NCBI GenBank assembly: GCA_965243835.1
Contig: OZ251578.1
Coordinates: forward strand, 1,736,001-1,800,000
Direction: 5' to 3'
Source of the DNA: G965202665 sp965243835
Lineage (GTDB): Bacteria > Actinomycetota > Acidimicrobiia > Spongiisociales > Spongiisociaceae
Length of the DNA stretch: 64,000 nucleotides
Below, piece after piece: positions 25,725 through 35,369 of this stretch; within the stretch, counting starts at the first letter, position 1; every line of letters starts with the position of its first letter. The notes under the pieces are model-generated. The model ran no database searches and was not told where the DNA came from. It was given only the letters and a program-made list of their open reading frames with translations. Position numbers and translations under genes: made by a program.

Positions 25725-26540
25725 TCAGAGGGCGCAGTGGCCTTCGCACTCGTTCATAAAGTGGTCTTCTTCCTCCTCCTGGTCGGCCCGGATGGCTTCG
25801 GCGAGCGGTATGCGGCGGTGGTGGAGGAAAGCCCGCTTGCGGAACATTTGGGAGGCGTTGTGGTCGGGCGAGCGGAGGCGGGCGTCCATCCGCACCGCCT
25901 CCTCGAACAGGTCGGGGTCGCTTTCCCGCACTTCCAGCCAGCTGGCCGTACTGCGGAACGGGCATCCCACGCAGGCGCTCCTGGCCAGGGTGCGGCCCGG
26001 ATAGTTGGCCTCGAACCAGCCCTGGCATTCCCGGCGGGACATCGGCTGGTCGTCTATCAGCGGGAAGCGGTGCTTGATCCACCATTCGCGGTTCGGTTTG
26101 GCCCGCATCACCTCATCGGTGGATATGCCCAGCCACATTTCCACGTTGGTGTCCGCCGACAGCATCTGCCGGGGCCGGACGCCGAGCAGTTTTCTTACTT
26201 CGATCCGGATCGGGTCCAACTTGTAGTTTTTGGTGCACTGCCGCCAGTTGATGCCCGCCGGGTCGCCGTTGCGCTCGGCCAAGAAGGCGGGGATGGTCAA
26301 CCAGGGTTGCCCCTGGGCGTTTACCCCGTCGCGGACGTCATCCCGCAGGCTCCGCCCGTTGCTGATGGTGTGGATCGGGAAACTGACCTGCGAGCGGAGC
26401 CATTCCACCGTGTCGTACACCCCCTGCGGCTCCCATCCCGTGTCGGCGAAGAGGGCTATATCCGGCTTGACCCCGAATACGCCCCGCTCGGCCAGAAGGC
26501 ACATCACCGTGCTCTGAATGCCCCCGCCCAAACTGACCAC
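25725..26540 (-). CDS. PAPS reductase-like PP-loop protein
   Basis: A 271-residue adenine-nucleotide alpha-hydrolase fold protein. The PP-loop is VVSLGGGIQSTVM at the very start, followed by IALFADTGWEP, the QCTKNYKLDPIR segment and a CVGCPFRS cysteine pair. Such stand-alone PAPS-reductase-like proteins occur in phages and in DNA-modification or defence loci (BREX type 4 BrxP and DndC are related). Start is GTG. It is GC-rich unlike its operon neighbours, so the operon is a composition mosaic. Confidence 0.8.
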   Translation of the reverse strand: MVSLGGGIQSTVMCLLAERGVFGVKPDIALFADTGWEPQGVYDTVEWLRSQVSFPIHTISNGRSLRDDVRDGVNAQGQPWLTIPAFLAERNGDPAGINWRQCTKNYKLDPIRIEVRKLLGVRPRQMLSADTNVEMWLGISTDEVMRAKPNREWWIKHRFPLIDDQPMSRRECQGWFEANYPGRTLARSACVGCPFRSTASWLEVRESDPDLFEEAVRMDARLRSPDHNASQMFRKRAFLHHRRIPLAEAIRADQEEEEDHFMNECEGHCAL

Positions 26541-26566
26541 CCTCAGCGCCGGAGGGGCGACCGACT

Positions 26567-27349
26567 TTACCCGGTGGCCCCCCGTTCTTTTGGGGGCAGA
26601 CTCTTCTCTACTATCTCATATAACTCATCATATCCAAACAAATCAAAACTAACAGTCCCCGCCCGCAAATTAAGAGCCTTCATCAACTGATTCGGGTACG
26701 GTTTACCAAACAAATAATCATGTTTCTCTATGGCCAAATCATACACGGCCGCCACTAGAATAGGGTTGGCGGCACTGTAAGTACGATCCGTTAATTGATG
26801 ATATAACTCCACATTATCAGCCATAAATTCCAACAACTGTTCCTTTGAATATTTGGAGTATTCCGCCGCTCTATAGGCGGTTTCATATAGCCACCATAAC
26901 CGGGCGGCGGCATTGGAAATACGAGGTCTAGTATTCCACAGCCAGTGATTTTTGACAAAATTAATAGGAAGAGCTTTCTTTAAATGGCTAGTGCTCCAAC
27001 GAACTGTTACATAAGGTGAGATGGCAAAGCAATTGATAGATGTCCATAACGTATCTCCAGCCGCCTCTGCCGGGCTTATACCGGAAACGGCCTGACGTAC
27101 CAGCGGAGCATAGTGAGCATCGGAACCCGGACCAGACTGCTCAATTTGATTTAGAGGATCCAACGGTGCCTCCAATTCAATCTTCTTGGAGTGATATGGA
27201 GAATCTCCGTTTTTGTCAGCCCTCTCCTCAATGCGTTTCCGGAGTTCATCCATATCACCTTTCAAGAAAAGGCCGGGGGTCTCCTCAGCCAGTTCATCTA
27301 CAATCAAGTAGCCATCTTCATTGAGCATAGGGATACTATTCAGCATCAT
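26567..27349 (-). CDS. DUF6339-like protein, island copy B
   Basis: A 260-residue paralogue of the gene at 24852: EAPLDPLNQIEQSG, SDAHYAPLVRQAVSGIS, WTSINCFAISPYVTVRWS and AARLWWLYETAYRA. It is markedly AT-rich. Its start overlaps the end of the preceding gene by 14 bp, so it is cotranscribed. Two paralogues flanking the PP-loop gene suggest a heteromeric assembly or an old duplication of the pair. Confidence 0.6.
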   Translation of the reverse strand: MMLNSIPMLNEDGYLIVDELAEETPGLFLKGDMDELRKRIEERADKNGDSPYHSKKIELEAPLDPLNQIEQSGPGSDAHYAPLVRQAVSGISPAEAAGDTLWTSINCFAISPYVTVRWSTSHLKKALPINFVKNHWLWNTRPRISNAAARLWWLYETAYRAAEYSKYSKEQLLEFMADNVELYHQLTDRTYSAANPILVAAVYDLAIEKHDYLFGKPYPNQLMKALNLRAGTVSFDLFGYDELYEIVEKSLPPKERGATG

Positions 27350-28238
27350 CTATCAATCCTAACTTGAATAGTCGGCCAAATGGTCGCAACAACGAATCGC
27401 TGGTCAACAATAACTGAGCGGCTCTCATAATCGTATGTTCTGAGCCAAAATTAGAACTTCCTAAATTAATATTGTTGTCTTTTAGTTTTTGATGAATACA
27501 TCTATACCAACCTATTGATGGTATAGATTCGGGTATTTCACCATCATTGTCATCATCTAATTCACGAAAATAAGATAATACAGTAATCAAAGAACTCAAA
27601 AAGACGCTGGGAATAGTTGCGTTCCTAACGCCTCGTAACCTACGAAACATATCGATGGTATCCTGATTGGCAATAATATCTACAAATCGTTCATTATGGT
27701 CAATTTTTAAATCAAACTCATCTACCTTATATTCATCCTGGTTATCTACTTTAAGTTTGAATAAACTGTCCACCTTCAATTGTTGTGGATTAACTACGAA
27801 AGACCAAGAATTATCAACAGCCAAGGGTCGACCTTTCTCGATTGGTATAGATATATTACCATATTCAGTATGAGCGGTAGAAGTAGGAAAATTCTCGATA
27901 GTATCACAGGCGACAATAGCCGGATGCACCTCCACTTGATTCCTTAGGTATCTCATAGATATAGTTTCCAGCAGGCAAAACCTGTTATTATCTAATGTAG
28001 TTTCCAACGGTTGACGGTACATAGTATCACGACAATATAACATCGCCAAACAGCGAGCTTGCGAGGTGAGGATATGCTCCTCTATGATTTCATCACTTAT
28101 CAAAAATTCCAACTTCACTTCAACATTGCTGGAAGTTTGCCGATTTTCCAGTAAAGTAGAGAAACTACTCTTAGGATAATCATCGGAATGCGGCCTGATG
28201 ACAGGATAAAGATAGTGCCGGTTGGCATCGTATTTCAT
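27336..28238 (-). CDS. Unknown protein of the AT-rich island operon
   Basis: A 300-residue protein with no motif I recognise. It opens MKYDANRHYLYPVIRPHSDDY and has an all-beta-looking N-terminal half (EVKLEFLISDEII, WSFVVNPQQLKVDSLFKLKVDN in part) and a helical C-terminal half. It starts 3 bp after the stop of the GHKL ATPase gene and overlaps the next, so it is a core member of the operon. Confidence 0.6.
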   Translation of the reverse strand: MKYDANRHYLYPVIRPHSDDYPKSSFSTLLENRQTSSNVEVKLEFLISDEIIEEHILTSQARCLAMLYCRDTMYRQPLETTLDNNRFCLLETISMRYLRNQVEVHPAIVACDTIENFPTSTAHTEYGNISIPIEKGRPLAVDNSWSFVVNPQQLKVDSLFKLKVDNQDEYKVDEFDLKIDHNERFVDIIANQDTIDMFRRLRGVRNATIPSVFLSSLITVLSYFRELDDDNDGEIPESIPSIGWYRCIHQKLKDNNINLGSSNFGSEHTIMRAAQLLLTSDSLLRPFGRLFKLGLIDDAE

Positions 28239-28240
28239 TA

Positions 28241-30103
28241 CTACTCCTCAAAAAATCTTATGGAAAAAGTTTTATCTGTGACAGGTTCCCTGGTAAAAAT
28301 TTCTATTTCCCGGCGTTCGCCTGGTTCCGCATCGGGCAAGGAAAATAAATTGTCATCTACAACTTGCAGCGATTCGCCTCCTACGCTGGCTTTCCTAATA
28401 CCCATAGGATACTTCGTCCCATCCTCACCCACCGACAACATTTCTATCTTGGTTGGAGTAGTTTCGGGTTGCTCAAAAGCAACAATAACCGAATGTGCAT
28501 CACTTGATCCTTTTCTAAAACGAACTCCCACAAAACTTTGGGGCGTGGCTGTGGCTTGCCGCTTTTCACCTTTCTTGCCCTTTTCCTGTCCCAGTCTATA
28601 AGTACTTGTGTCACCATTACCCGGAGTTTCAGTCGGTTGTTTATCCCGTTTTTTGGATTTTGTCTTTTTGGGTCTCCATGGTGCTCTAAGACTCTGAACA
28701 GGGTCTGTAACGATTGGATCGCCTTGGTTATCGGATTGATCCCGTCCTGTATCTTGGGATTCATCGCCCTCAATAGGAAGAAACTCCGCGAGCTCGTCGA
28801 CGCTTTCTGAATCTGAGCCGGGATCGGGCTCTACAAAGTCCTTAATCACCTGATAACACCACCTGCCTATTTCATCAAACAACCCCTTGGCCTTTTTGCG
28901 CAATTTTTCATCGCTAATATTGTCTATGCTTATTTGATCGTGCCTCGGAGATTCTGCCTGCCTCAACAGGGCTTCCCCTTTAGACTTGCATTCTATGATA
29001 GCGGTAAACCCCCACCAATGAGTAGGAAGCATAGCTAACTTAGGGAATATATATTTCCGGTCGGTTGTGATAAGCATACCAGCATCTCGCACTAATGCTA
29101 TTTTCTTGTTACGAGTTTCCTTATCTACTTCAATACGAATTGATATTTCTCCTACATCATCCGCAGTAAAACGATCCACCGGTGCTTCTAAAGAAACTCG
29201 TATATAATTCCGAACCATTTTATCTTGGATATCCTGTAAATAGTGCTTGTATGTCTTCACATTTATTTTACTATCGCCTACATTTACTTCCAATCCGCCA
29301 TGTATAATGGCATGAAAATAATTACTCAGAACAATATCTATACCCCGTTTTTCCCATTCCTCTAACCCATCAGTAAAAGAATATCCAGGTATGTGGATAG
29401 CTGTACCAGGTTTCTTTAATTTTAGGTCAACGGGGACTTTATCGTTCTTAAGGGAATCGAATCTCTTCCCAAGATATCCAACCCTTTTGTATGGAGTACC
29501 GCTTTTGCCTTCGTGAGATACTAATATGGCCTTCCCCATAAAGCGTTGTCGAAGATGTCCGTTCTCCAAAAAGGCGGTGTTATACAATACTGTTCGTAAG
29601 GGAGTAGCAACAAAAGAGGCGAATTTTCCTATACCAAAAGAACCGGCGGCGTCTTTTTGCGGTTTGTTTGTCAGCCCCTCGCCCTTAGTAAGAGTTTCCC
29701 AAAATGTCGGTCGGTTATTATTCTTTATGTCCGTAGCGCCGGTTGTATTACTATCCGTTATACACAAGGATTCAATTGGGCTACCCCCCCCCCCCAATAA
29801 ACCCTTTGCTTTTTCAAAACCGGGGAGATATTTTTCTTCATTGTGGGGAGAATCTATCGCATACTGAATATGCCGCGCCAAACTATCTGTCGCCAACAAA
29901 ACGCCGTCTAACATCTTGTGCTGAAAATTGACTACCACGGGACCGGTGCCGTCCGGGGCTTCGGCATCCAAAGAGTTCTGAATAGCCTCCCTGATGATGG
30001 ACGTTTCGCGGTCGCCGGTAAAATGGGCCATGCCGGGATGGGCCGGCCCCTCGATAGCACCGGCCTGGTTCTCTTCGAACTTCCATTTGAGGTTTTGGCT
30101 CAT
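28241..30103 (-). CDS. GHKL-type (HSP90-like) ATPase of a putative defence operon
   Basis: A 620-residue protein. N-terminal GHKL fold: IIREAIQNSLDAE (the N-box), SLCITDSNTTG (G1-like acidic loop) and AGSFGIGKFASF (lid glycines). A charged low-complexity Lys/Asp segment occupies residues of about 440-530, followed by a small beta domain. The start at 30103 (MSQNLKWKF) removes an unlikely leader. First gene of the operon. AT-rich. A run of 12 G in the reading direction falls in the N-terminal domain (codons for LLGGGGS) and could switch the frame. Related GHKL proteins occur in several defence systems. Confidence 0.75.
   Translation of the reverse strand: MSQNLKWKFEENQAGAIEGPAHPGMAHFTGDRETSIIREAIQNSLDAEAPDGTGPVVVNFQHKMLDGVLLATDSLARHIQYAIDSPHNEEKYLPGFEKAKGLLGGGGSPIESLCITDSNTTGATDIKNNNRPTFWETLTKGEGLTNKPQKDAAGSFGIGKFASFVATPLRTVLYNTAFLENGHLRQRFMGKAILVSHEGKSGTPYKRVGYLGKRFDSLKNDKVPVDLKLKKPGTAIHIPGYSFTDGLEEWEKRGIDIVLSNYFHAIIHGGLEVNVGDSKINVKTYKHYLQDIQDKMVRNYIRVSLEAPVDRFTADDVGEISIRIEVDKETRNKKIALVRDAGMLITTDRKYIFPKLAMLPTHWWGFTAIIECKSKGEALLRQAESPRHDQISIDNISDEKLRKKAKGLFDEIGRWCYQVIKDFVEPDPGSDSESVDELAEFLPIEGDESQDTGRDQSDNQGDPIVTDPVQSLRAPWRPKKTKSKKRDKQPTETPGNGDTSTYRLGQEKGKKGEKRQATATPQSFVGVRFRKGSSDAHSVIVAFEQPETTPTKIEMLSVGEDGTKYPMGIRKASVGGESLQVVDDNLFSLPDAEPGERREIEIFTREPVTDKTFSIRFFEE
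29784..29795 (-). repeat. Poly-G(12) tract inside the GHKL ATPase gene
   Basis: Twelve consecutive C on the + strand (G on the coding strand) in an otherwise AT-rich gene, about 103 codons after the start. Gain or loss of one G would terminate the protein early. Confidence 0.9.
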
Positions 30104-30168
30104 AGCGGGCCCTATATTACACTGGTCGGGCGGGGAAGGCAAATCCGCCGTCCCGCCGAGGAGGACTG

Positions 30169-31158
30169 ATGACCAAATTCGCTTATTTCTGCGGCCATGA
30201 GCAGTGGCACCCGGAGCAACTGGTGGAGCATGCGGTGCGGGCCGAGCAGGCCGGGTTCGACATGCTGGTGGTGTCGGAGCACTTTCACCCCTGGGTGGAC
30301 GACGCCTCGGCCTCCGGCTTCGCCTACGCCACCATCGCCGCCATGGCCCAGGCCACCGAGCGGGTGGAGTTCACCACCGGGGTGACCACCCCCCTGTGGC
30401 GATTCCATCCCGCCTTGGTCGCCCAGGCGGCCGCCACCCTGGACCGGCTGAGCGGCGGACGGTTCCGCCTGGGAGTGGGCACCGGCGAGAACATCAACGA
30501 AGGTCCGCTCGGATACCGCTTCCCCAAGTATGCGGAACGGGCCGCCCGAATGGACGAGGCCCTGCAAATAATGCGGCGGATGCTGGATGGGGAGAAACTC
30601 ACCTTCGAGGGCGAATATTACGTAACCGACAGGGCCAAACTCTACTCCCCTCCCCTGTCCCGGGTGCCGATCCTGATGGCGGCGGGCGGCCCCAAGTCGG
30701 CCCGGCTGGCCGGTCGGCGGGCGGATGGGGTGATCGTGTCGGTGAAAGACCCGGCGGACGCCATGGAGCGGGTAATCGGCCCCGTCCGGGAGGAGGCCGC
30801 CGCCCACGGCCGCCCCGCCCCCACCGTGCTCACCTCCCGGTGGGCGATCCTGGCCGGAGACGATGACGAGGCGTGGCAAGCGTTGTTTTCCTGGCGTGGC
30901 CTGCGGGCCCCGGGACGTCTGGAGGCGGTGGATCCGATGACCCTGCGGGAGCGGGCCGACGAGTTGCCCCGCTCCGAGGTGCTGGGCCGCTACGCCCGCA
31001 CCGCCAACGCCGCCGACATCATCGACGTCTACACGCCGCTACTCAAAGACATCGACGCCGATGTGATAACCATTCAGATGGCCGCCGTCGACCAGGAAGC
31101 CCTCATCGATCTGCTGGGCGCCGAAGTGCTGCCCGCCCTACGCGCCGCCGCCTCGTAA
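30169..31158 (+). CDS. LLM-class F420-dependent oxidoreductase (F420 G6P dehydrogenase-like family)
   Basis: A 329-residue luciferase-like barrel: FAYFCGHEQWHPEQLVEHA, VVSEHFHPWVDD, GVTTPLWRFHPALVAQAAATLD (in part), RLGVGTGENINEGPLGYRFP and LMAAGGPKSARLAG. These match the TIGR03557 family related to F420-dependent glucose-6-phosphate dehydrogenase. True substrate is uncertain. It is GC-rich and divergent from the GHKL gene, with 65 bp between. Presence of F420 enzymes supports an actinobacterial host. Confidence 0.85.
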   Translation: MTKFAYFCGHEQWHPEQLVEHAVRAEQAGFDMLVVSEHFHPWVDDASASGFAYATIAAMAQATERVEFTTGVTTPLWRFHPALVAQAAATLDRLSGGRFRLGVGTGENINEGPLGYRFPKYAERAARMDEALQIMRRMLDGEKLTFEGEYYVTDRAKLYSPPLSRVPILMAAGGPKSARLAGRRADGVIVSVKDPADAMERVIGPVREEAAAHGRPAPTVLTSRWAILAGDDDEAWQALFSWRGLRAPGRLEAVDPMTLRERADELPRSEVLGRYARTANAADIIDVYTPLLKDIDADVITIQMAAVDQEALIDLLGAEVLPALRAAAS

Positions 31159-31159
31159 A

Positions 31160-33272
31160 CCCGCCCGGAGATAAGCCCCGATCCCCCCGCACTCCCCAAA
31201 AACGACCCCCTTGAATTTGCCGCCCACCTGAATTAAACTGAAAAGGCGGAGCAAAACTGAGGGCGGGCGGGTGGGGGGTGGGCGGGACCCCGCCTTCCGA
31301 AAAATTTTTCCGAGAACGCGAAAAAAATACCTATTTTCCCCAATATCTCCGTCAGGGGAACGCCCACCCGCGCTGGCGCCTCCCCCGGCCCCCGTCTTTG
31401 TCACACCACCGGATTAAGGTAGGTAACCATGATGACATACGACACCCAACTAGCCCATCAACTCCTCCGAGCGGGCGCCGACGACCCGCACGCCGAGTCC
31501 GCCCGCAACAAGAGAAAGCCACCCGCTTCCTAATAACCCCGCCCGAGAAGAAGCACCGCTCCCCCGCACTCCCCAAAACGACCCCCTTGAATTTGTCACA
31601 CTAGGCCATTAAAATTAAAGGCGGAGCAAAACTGGGGGCGGGCGGGTCCCCGCCTTCCGAAAATTATTTCCGAGAACGCGAAAAAAATACTTATTCTCCC
31701 CAATATTTTCCGTCCGAGGAACGCCCACCCGCGCAGTGCCGTCCCTGCCTCCGTCTTTGACACCCCCGGATTAAGGTAGGCAACCATGACATACAACACC
31801 CAACTAACCCACCAACTCCTCCGAGCGGGCACCGGCGACCCGCACGCCGCGTTCCACCCCCAACCAGAGGAAGCCACCCGCTTCCTAATAACCCCGCCCG
31901 ATGAGAAACACCGCTCCCCCCACACTCCCCAAAAACGACCCCCTTGAATTTGTCACACTCGGCCATTAAAATTAAAGACGGAGCAAAACTGGGGGCGGGC
32001 GGGCGGGGGGTGGGCGGGTCCCCGCCTTCCGAAAAATTTTTCCGAGAACGCGAAAAAAATACTTATATTTATTTCCGTCAGGGGAAACGCCCGCCGCGCC
32101 GGGTCCCGCGCCTTGGCCCCCGTCTTTGTCACACCACCGGATCAAGGTAGGCAACCATGACATACAACACCCAACTAACCCACCAACTCCTCCGAGCGGG
32201 CGCCGACGACCCGCACGCCGAGTTCCACCCGCAACAAGAGAAAGCCACCCGCTTCCTAATAACCCCACCCGAGGAGAAACACCGCTCCCCCCACACTCCC
32301 CAAAACGACCCCCTTGAATTTACCGCCCGCCTGAATTAAACTGAAAAGGCGGAGCAAAACTGGGGGCGGGCGGGACCCCGCCTTCCGAAAAATTTTTCCG
32401 AGAACGCGAAAAAAATACCTATTTCCCCCAATATCTCCGTCAGAGAAACGCCCACCCGCGCTGGCACCTCCCCCGGCCCCCGTCTTTGTCACACCACCGG
32501 ATCAAGGTAGGCAACCATGACATACGACACCCAACTAACCCATCAACTGCTCCAAGCGGGCGCCAGCGACCCGCACGCCGAGTTCCACCCGCAACAAGAG
32601 AAAGCCACCCGCTTCCTAATAACCCCACCCGAGGAGAAACACCGCTCCCCCCACACTCCCCAAAAACGACCCCCTTGAATTTGTCACACTCGGCCATTAA
32701 ATTAAAAAGGCGGAGCAAAACTGGGGGCGGGCGGGCGGGGGGTGGGCGGGTCCCCGCCCTCCGAAAATTTTTTTCCGAGAACGCGAAAAAAATACTTATT
32801 TTTCCCAATATTTCCGTCAGGGGAACGCCTGCCGCGCCGGGTCCCGCGCCTTGACCGCCATCTTTGTCACACCACCGGATCAAGGTAGGCAACCACAACA
32901 TACGACACCCAACTAGCCCATCAACTCCTCCGAGCGGGCACCAACGACCCGCACGCCGCGTTCCACCCGCAACAGGAGAAAGCCACCCGCTTCCTAATAA
33001 CCCCACCCGAGGAGAAACACCGCTCCCCCCACACTCCCCAAAAACGACCCCCTTGAATTTGTCACACTCGGCCATTAAATTAAAAAGGCGGAGCAAAACT
33101 GGGGGCGGGCGGGCGGGGGGTGGGCGGGTCCCCGCCCTCCGAAAATTTTTTTCCGAGAACGCGAAAAAAATACTTATTTTTCCCAATATTTCCGTCAGGG
33201 GAACGCCTGCCGCGCCGGGTCCCGCGCCTTGACCGCCATCTTTGTCACACCACCGGATTAAGGTAGGTAACC
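31160..33272 (+). repeat. Five tandem truncated copies of the RecQ-gene leader and 5' end
   Basis: Units of 357-378 bp. Each has CTTGAATTTG...TTAAATTA promoter-like sequence, a G-rich tract with a GGCGGG/CCCGCC hairpin, a CGAAAAATTTTTC palindrome, the leader TTTGTCACACCACCGGAT, and the first 30-35 codons of the helicase gene (MTYDTQLAHQLLRAGA). Copies start at 31429, 31786, 32157, 32517 and 32895; the intact gene starts at 33273. In the fifth copy ATG has become ACA. After about codon 33 each frame runs into an unrelated short tail. They could make roughly 50-residue peptides but look like decay products. Confidence 0.88.
33053..33081 (+). promoter_or_regulatory. Candidate promoter of the RecQ-PRTase gene
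   Basis: TTGAAT, a 17-nt spacer and TAAATT about 190 bp before the ATG. The same pair is repeated, with small changes, in each upstream unit, so every truncated copy may have its own promoter. Confidence 0.45.
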
Positions 33273-35369
33273 ATGATGACATACGACACCCAACTAGCCC
33301 ATCAACTGCTCCGGGCGGGGGCCGGCGACCCGCGCGCCGGGTTCCGCCCCCAACAGGAGGAGGCCATTCGTTCCCTGGTCGGGGGCCGGGCCCCGAACCG
33401 GCTGTTGCTGGTTCAGAAAACCGGATGGGGCAAAAGCTTCGTCTACTTCATCGCCACCAAGCTCCTGCGCCGACAGGGGAAGGGGCCGGTCCTGCTCATT
33501 TCGCCCCTGTTGGCGTTGATGCGCAACCAGATCGCGATGGCGGAGCGTTTGGGAGTGGCGGCCGCCGCCATCCACTCCGGCAACAAACCGGAATGGAAGA
33601 GCGTGGTCGAGCGACTGTCCCGGAACGAAATCGACATTCTGCTGATCTCGCCCGAACGGTTGGCCAATCAAAAATTTAGGGAAGACGTGTATGCGCCCCA
33701 CCTAAGCCAACCAGGTATGTGGGTGGTGGACGAAGCCCACTGCATATCGGACTGGGGGCATGACTTCCGACCGGATTACCGGCGGATCGAGGGCCTGGTC
33801 CGCGGCCTGCCCCCCAATGTTCCGTTGCTGGCCACCACCGCCACCGCCAATGACCGGGTGGTGGACGACCTAGAGCAAATACTGGGGCCGGATCTGCGAA
33901 TTATGCGGGGCGACCTGGACCGGCCGTCCCTGCGTCTGCAAACCATCGCCATGCCCTCCCCCCGGGATCGCTTGGCCTGGTTGGCGGAGAATGTTCCGCA
34001 ACTGCCCGGCAACGGCGTGATTTACACCTTGACCGTCCGGGATGCGAAGCGGGTGGCCCGGTGGTTGCAAAGTTGCGGAGTGGATGTCCGCGCCTACACC
34101 GGCTCCACCGACCCGGCGGAAAGGCCGGTTCTGGAAAATGCCCTGCTGGACAATCGGCTGAAAGCCTTGGCGGCCACCTCCGCCTTGGGCATGGGTTTCG
34201 ACAAACCGGATTTGGGGTTCGTCATTCACTATCAGGCCCCCGGATCGGTGATCGCCTACTACCAGCAGGTGGGCCGGGCGGGGCGCGGCATCGGCGAGGC
34301 CCGCGGTGTGCTGTTGAGCGGCGTCGAGGACCAGGACATCATCGATTACTTCCGCGAAAACGCCTTCCCGACCCGGGCGGAAGTGAAGGAAATGCTGGCC
34401 GCTCTTAGGAGAGCGAAGGACGGGCTGTCGTTCTACGACCTGGAAACCAGGGTCAACCTCAACAGCTACCGCTTGCGCCAAACCCTGAAATTGATGGAGT
34501 TGGAGACCCCGGCTCCGTTGGCCCGGCAGGATTCGGTCTATCAACTGACCCCGCATCGTCTGGGAGCGGGCTTCTGGGAGCGCGTGGAACGTCTCAACCG
34601 ACTGCGCCGGGAGGAGCAGGCTGAAATGCGGGAATACGTCGGGCTTGCATCGGGGCATATGAACTTTCTCATCAAGGCCCTCAACGGCTCCCCCGCCGCC
34701 GGCGATGACCCGCCGACCCTGCCGCCCCTTCCCACCACCATTTCCGGAAAACACCGGGTGGCCGCCGAGGATTTCCAAAAACGCGACTGGTATAGCATCG
34801 CGCCGCGTAAAAAATGGCCGAGGGGCGGCCTCCCCCGACTCGGCGTCCGCGGCCCCATCCCAGAAGACCGCAAATACCAACGGGGACGGGCCCTTAGTTT
34901 GTGGGGATTCGGCGCTCTCGGTCGGCTGGTAAAACAGGGAAAATACCAAGACGCCCGCTTCCCGGATCAATTGGTGGAAGATTGCCGGCGAATGTTCCGC
35001 GACTGGAACCCGCAACCAACGCCGCGCTGGGTCGCCTGCGTGCCTTCACACAGCCATCCCGACCTGGTACCCGATTTCGCCCGGCGGCTGGCGGACGCCC
35101 TGGGTCTCCCCTTCCGCTCCGTACTGGAAAAAACCGGCAAAAACCGTCCCGCCCAAAAAGTTATGAACAACAGCAGGATGAGGGCCGACAACGCGGACGG
35201 AGCGTTCCGGGTAAACGACCGCCTGATGGGCCCGGAATACGGGGAACCGGTACTGCTGGTGGATGACGTTGTGAATTCAAGATGGACGATGACCGTGTGC
35301 GCCTGGCTGTTGCTGACGCAGGGAAGCGGCGAGGTGTTTCCGTTGGCCTTGGCGCAGGCGGGGGACTAA
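33273..35369 (+). CDS. RecQ-like helicase fused to a phosphoribosyltransferase domain
   Basis: A 698-residue protein. The SF2 helicase part has VQKTGWGKSF (motif I), VVDEAHCISDWGHDFRPDY (motif II and the aromatic loop, typical of RecQ), ATTATAND (motif III) and YYQQVGRAGRG (motif VI). The C-terminal third has a PRTase signature VLLVDDVVNSRWT after a Trp-rich linker. It lacks a canonical RecQ zinc-HRDC tail. Its last base is shared with the start codon of a DprA-like gene. RecQ/PRTase with DprA has been noted in predicted immunity loci (Burroughs and Aravind type analyses). Confidence 0.88.
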   Translation: MMTYDTQLAHQLLRAGAGDPRAGFRPQQEEAIRSLVGGRAPNRLLLVQKTGWGKSFVYFIATKLLRRQGKGPVLLISPLLALMRNQIAMAERLGVAAAAIHSGNKPEWKSVVERLSRNEIDILLISPERLANQKFREDVYAPHLSQPGMWVVDEAHCISDWGHDFRPDYRRIEGLVRGLPPNVPLLATTATANDRVVDDLEQILGPDLRIMRGDLDRPSLRLQTIAMPSPRDRLAWLAENVPQLPGNGVIYTLTVRDAKRVARWLQSCGVDVRAYTGSTDPAERPVLENALLDNRLKALAATSALGMGFDKPDLGFVIHYQAPGSVIAYYQQVGRAGRGIGEARGVLLSGVEDQDIIDYFRENAFPTRAEVKEMLAALRRAKDGLSFYDLETRVNLNSYRLRQTLKLMELETPAPLARQDSVYQLTPHRLGAGFWERVERLNRLRREEQAEMREYVGLASGHMNFLIKALNGSPAAGDDPPTLPPLPTTISGKHRVAAEDFQKRDWYSIAPRKKWPRGGLPRLGVRGPIPEDRKYQRGRALSLWGFGALGRLVKQGKYQDARFPDQLVEDCRRMFRDWNPQPTPRWVACVPSHSHPDLVPDFARRLADALGLPFRSVLEKTGKNRPAQKVMNNSRMRADNADGAFRVNDRLMGPEYGEPVLLVDDVVNSRWTMTVCAWLLLTQGSGEVFPLALAQAGD

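Noticed and set aside
31160..33272. CRISPR-like or retron-like array
   Set aside because: Units are 357-378 bp direct copies of one gene's leader with no short repeat/unique spacer pattern and no cas or reverse transcriptase gene.
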